This document shows, one piece after another, positions 6,321-9,457 of a stretch of 9,457 nt of DNA. The notes under the pieces were generated by a model. The model was given only the letters and a program-made list of their open reading frames with translations, searched no databases and was not told the origin of the DNA. The stretch is taken from assembly GCA_964418595.1 (NCBI GenBank), contig CAYQMF010000175.1:1-9457 (forward strand), given 5' to 3'. The stretch's first letter is position 1. The number at the start of each line of letters is the position of its first letter. This DNA is from CAYQMF01 sp964418595. GTDB lineage: Bacteria; Planctomycetota; UBA1135; UBA2386. The position numbers were made by a program, and so were the translations under genes.

Positions 6321-6971
6321 TCAGGGGCGGCCCGGCCCCGTCGGCTGGGAGCCGGCGGCGTCGCGCAGCGACCGGACCGCGGCAACCGACAGCCCGATCA
6401 CGACGTCACGTTCGCCTTCGACCAGGGTGCAGAAGGCCCCGGCCGCGCCCTGGATGGCGTAGCCCCCGGCCTTCCCTTCCCACTCCCCGGTCGCGAGGTA
6501 GGCCTCGATGGCCGCGGCGTCGAGGGCAGCGAAGGCGACCCTGGCGGTGGCCACATGCTCCGTGAGCCAGGTCGGCGTCGCCGGGTGCGGACGCAGGCAA
6601 TGCGCCGTGTGGACCAGGTGCTCGCGCCCGGCGAGGCGCATGAGCATGGCGGCAGCTTCCGCGCGATCGAGCGGCTTGCCCAGTTCGTCGCCGTCGACCT
6701 CCACCACGGTGTCGACGCCCAGCACCGTGCCCGACGGCGCTCCGAGCGGCACCGCCGCCCCGAGCGCCTTGCTCCGCGCCCGCAACTGGGCGCGCGCCAG
6801 AGGGGATCCGTGCCCCGTGGGCTCCGGCCCCGGCGTCACGACGACGAAGTCGATGCCGGCTTCGTCGAGGAGGGCGCAGCGTCGTGGCGACGTGGACGCC
6901 AGGTAGAGCGGCACCGCGCTGGCCACGGCCTCGCCACCACACGCGCCACCTGCATTCGGACCGCTGGTCAT
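6321..6971 (-). CDS. maf: Maf-family nucleoside triphosphate pyrophosphatase
   Basis: Maf proteins hydrolyse certain nucleoside triphosphates to monophosphate and pyrophosphate, a house-cleaning function also linked to division arrest. In this 216-aa protein the family motifs are in order: LASTSPRR (24-31), the GVDTVVEVDG strand with the probable catalytic Asp87, GKP (98-100), and KAGGYAIQG (167-175). The KAG-Y-IQG form is that of the YhdE-like dTTP/UTP branch rather than the m7GTP-preferring YceF branch; substrate assignment is inference. The N-terminus is about 20 residues longer than usual, so a later start is possible. The ATG overlaps the preceding stop as ATGA (6968-6971), which suggests translational coupling and explains the lack of a strong ribosome-binding site. 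Confidence 0.92.
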   Translation of the reverse strand: MTSGPNAGGACGGEAVASAVPLYLASTSPRRCALLDEAGIDFVVVTPGPEPTGHGSPLARAQLRARSKALGAAVPLGAPSGTVLGVDTVVEVDGDELGKPLDRAEAAAMLMRLAGREHLVHTAHCLRPHPATPTWLTEHVATARVAFAALDAAAIEAYLATGEWEGKAGGYAIQGAAGAFCTLVEGERDVVIGLSVAAVRSLRDAAGSQPTGPGRP

Positions 6972-7711
6972 CGCTTGCCGGCGGGGGCGAGCCGCACGAG
7001 CAGGCAGGCCGGCGACAGCGTCGGGTCGAGCATCGGCTTGCGGTCGTGGCGCGCGACGCCCACGTCGAGCGGCAAACCGCCGAAGGGCTTCAGCATCACG
7101 CTCGCGCGCGCGATGAACGACTCGACGTGCGGCAGCTTCGCGTCGAGGTTGAGCCGTTGCTGCACGCGCTGCGTCGATCGCTCGGAGAACAACAGCTCTT
7201 CGAACGACAGGATGTGCGTGATGAACTTCGACGCCTCGGTGGGGATCGCCACCGCCCGCTGCAGGAACGTGTTGCGATCGCTCACCTGCGCGTCGCGCAG
7301 GAACTCGAGCGTCACCGAGTTCTGCTCGTTGTAGATCTGCCGGATCGCCTGCACGATCCGATCGCAGCGCTCGAACGCATCGGGGATCGACAGATCGGCG
7401 AGCAGGGCCTCGAGTTCGAACGCCTCCGCGAGGCGGAACTCGTTGCGGTCGACGAAGTCACCGACGATGCGCGCGCGCGCCGCCTGGCCGATGCCGCAAG
7501 GCACCCCGGCCGCGAGCGTGATGTGCACCATCGCATCGACCAGCTCCGTCGGGTGCGGAGTCTCCGGCGGCTTGAGCTTGCCGACCACGGCCTCGAGCGC
7601 CGCGAGCGTCGCCTCGAGGTTCTTGGCCGTCGGCTCGAGCGGGCTCCGCAGGTCGGGAGGTCCCGCGTCGACGGCCTTGGCCTTCTTGGACTTGGCTTTG
7701 GACCCGGCCAC
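6968..7711 (-). CDS. Uncharacterised protein, possibly a degenerate HhH-GPD (endonuclease III-like) fold
   Basis: I know no name for this 247-aa protein. After a Lys/Ala-rich N-terminal tail (1-30) it is mostly helical. By eye its order of segments resembles endonuclease III: HPTELVDAMVHITLAAG (53-69) against the opening helix, a helix around 115-130 (RCDRIVQAIRQIYNEQ) against the helix before the HhH motif, IPTEASKFITHIL (156-168) where the family has LPGVGRKTANVVL, and STQRVQQRLNL (179-189) where it has VDTHVxRVxxRL. The HhH glycines, catalytic lysine and catalytic aspartate would all be missing, and no four-cysteine iron-sulfur loop follows. If the match is real, the protein is not a glycosylase but may bind DNA or RNA. 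It starts with GTG 9 bp after rpsP, with GAGG 8 nt upstream, and overlaps maf by 4 bp, so the three are probably co-transcribed. The gene itself is well supported; the fold is tentative. Confidence 0.75.
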   Translation of the reverse strand: MAGSKAKSKKAKAVDAGPPDLRSPLEPTAKNLEATLAALEAVVGKLKPPETPHPTELVDAMVHITLAAGVPCGIGQAARARIVGDFVDRNEFRLAEAFELEALLADLSIPDAFERCDRIVQAIRQIYNEQNSVTLEFLRDAQVSDRNTFLQRAVAIPTEASKFITHILSFEELLFSERSTQRVQQRLNLDAKLPHVESFIARASVMLKPFGGLPLDVGVARHDRKPMLDPTLSPACLLVRLAPAGKR

Positions 7712-7720
7712 GGCCGTGCC

Positions 7721-8089
7721 TCAGTCCTTCTTCTTGGCGCCGTCCGCGGGCTTTGCCTTCGCTGCCTTCGCGACGCGCTTGGGCGGCGGCACGAAGGGCT
7801 TCGCCTTGCGCTTGCGCGCCTTGCGGGGCTTCTTGGTCGGCAGCGTCACGCCGGACCGCTTGATGAGCGACTCCACCGTCTCGCTGGGCTGCGCGCCAAC
7901 GCCGAGCCAGTACTGCACGCGCTCGGTGTTGAGCTTCCATTGCTCACCCTCGCGCTGCAACTTGGGAAGGTAGAAGCCGAGGGTCTCGATGATGCGACCG
8001 TCGCGCTTGGCGCGCGCATCGGCGACGACGACGCGGTAGGTCGGATGGTTCAGGCGGCCGAACCGCTTGAGGCGAAGTTTGACGGACAA
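7721..8089 (-). CDS. rpsP: 30S ribosomal protein bS16, TTG start and lysine-rich tail
   Basis: S16 is a core assembly protein of the small ribosomal subunit. Residues 1-80 match the family: SVKLRLKRFGR near the start, HPTYRVVVADAR (15-26), DGRIIETLGFY (30-40) and TERVQYWLGVGAQPSETV (55-72). The protein is 122 aa because a tail of about 40 residues rich in Lys, Pro and Ala (TKKPRKARKRKAKP...) follows the usual domain; extra tails on S16 are known in several phyla. No ATG or GTG is available near the start. TTG at 8089 places the initiator just before SVKLRLKRFG and has GGAG 6 nt upstream. The gene follows ffh by 164 bp, a common adjacency, but the gene after it is not rimM or trmD. Confidence 0.94.
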   Translation of the reverse strand: MSVKLRLKRFGRLNHPTYRVVVADARAKRDGRIIETLGFYLPKLQREGEQWKLNTERVQYWLGVGAQPSETVESLIKRSGVTLPTKKPRKARKRKAKPFVPPPKRVAKAAKAKPADGAKKKD

Positions 8090-8095
8090 GGGAAG

Positions 8096-8099
8096 CTCC
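8096..8099 (-). promoter_or_regulatory. Ribosome-binding site supporting the rpsP TTG start
   Basis: GGAG on the minus strand lies 6 nt before the TTG at 8089. Together with the family-typical N-terminus it fixes the start of rpsP. Confidence 0.55.
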
Positions 8100-8253
8100 G
8101 TGGGTGGTTCCGGGATGAGCCCGACGTGGGCCGTAGCCGGGACCGGGGTCCGACGCGCGAGGCGAGGGACGGGTCTGGCCAGGAAAAAGGGCCGCGCAGT
8201 AAAGCAGGGAGGCGGGGTCGACGCCACGCCCGGCTGGCCGTTTTCGTGCGGTG

Positions 8254-9457
<1,204 letters not shown>

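Noticed and set aside
8090..8253. Gap between ffh and rpsP searched for a promoter, terminator or SRP RNA
   Set aside because: A CTTTACTG and a CTTTTTCC run are present on the minus strand, but no partner -35 box, no stem before the T run and no SRP RNA tetraloop-type hairpin were found.

Overview
This is a very GC-rich bacterial chromosomal segment, almost fully coding. All genes lie on the minus strand except one small PilZ gene. Protein motifs are clearly bacterial: SRP GTPase, four-cysteine L31, bS16, RF1 and SSB with a DIPF tip. No marker fixes the phylum. The L31 sequence, the PilZ protein and the accessory genes would suit Planctomycetota or a myxococcal/deltaproteobacterial-type lineage; this is only an impression, leaning to Planctomycetota.

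Reading in the direction of transcription (right to left): ffh, cut by the right window edge; rpsP, with a TTG start; an unnamed gene whose protein looks like a degenerate HhH-GPD (endonuclease III-like) fold; maf, overlapping the previous gene by ATGA; rpmE; prfA; an uncharacterised four-helix membrane protein gene; and prmC. This block is about protein synthesis and export: ribosomal proteins S16 and L31, release factor 1, the methyltransferase that modifies its GGQ glutamine, and the SRP protein. The usual rimM/trmD/rplS genes do not follow rpsP here.

A 120-bp divergent region with a candidate promoter separates ssb (minus strand) from a single-domain PilZ protein gene (plus strand), which converges on prmC with 17 bp between them. 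Downstream of ssb is a two-gene unit: a coiled-coil protein of unknown function, then, 28 bp later, an actin-superfamily (MreB/ParM-like) ATPase. The phosphate-2 loop of this actin-like protein has lost the usual aspartate. This actin-like/coiled-coil pair is the most interesting part of the window and could be a little-described cytoskeletal or positioning system.

No tRNA, rRNA, CRISPR array, insertion sequence or long repeat was seen, and no gene-free stretch exceeds 300 bases. The largest gaps are 1-256 (one terminator-like hairpin), 2043-2266 (weak hairpins only) and 8090-8253 (only the rpsP ribosome-binding site).
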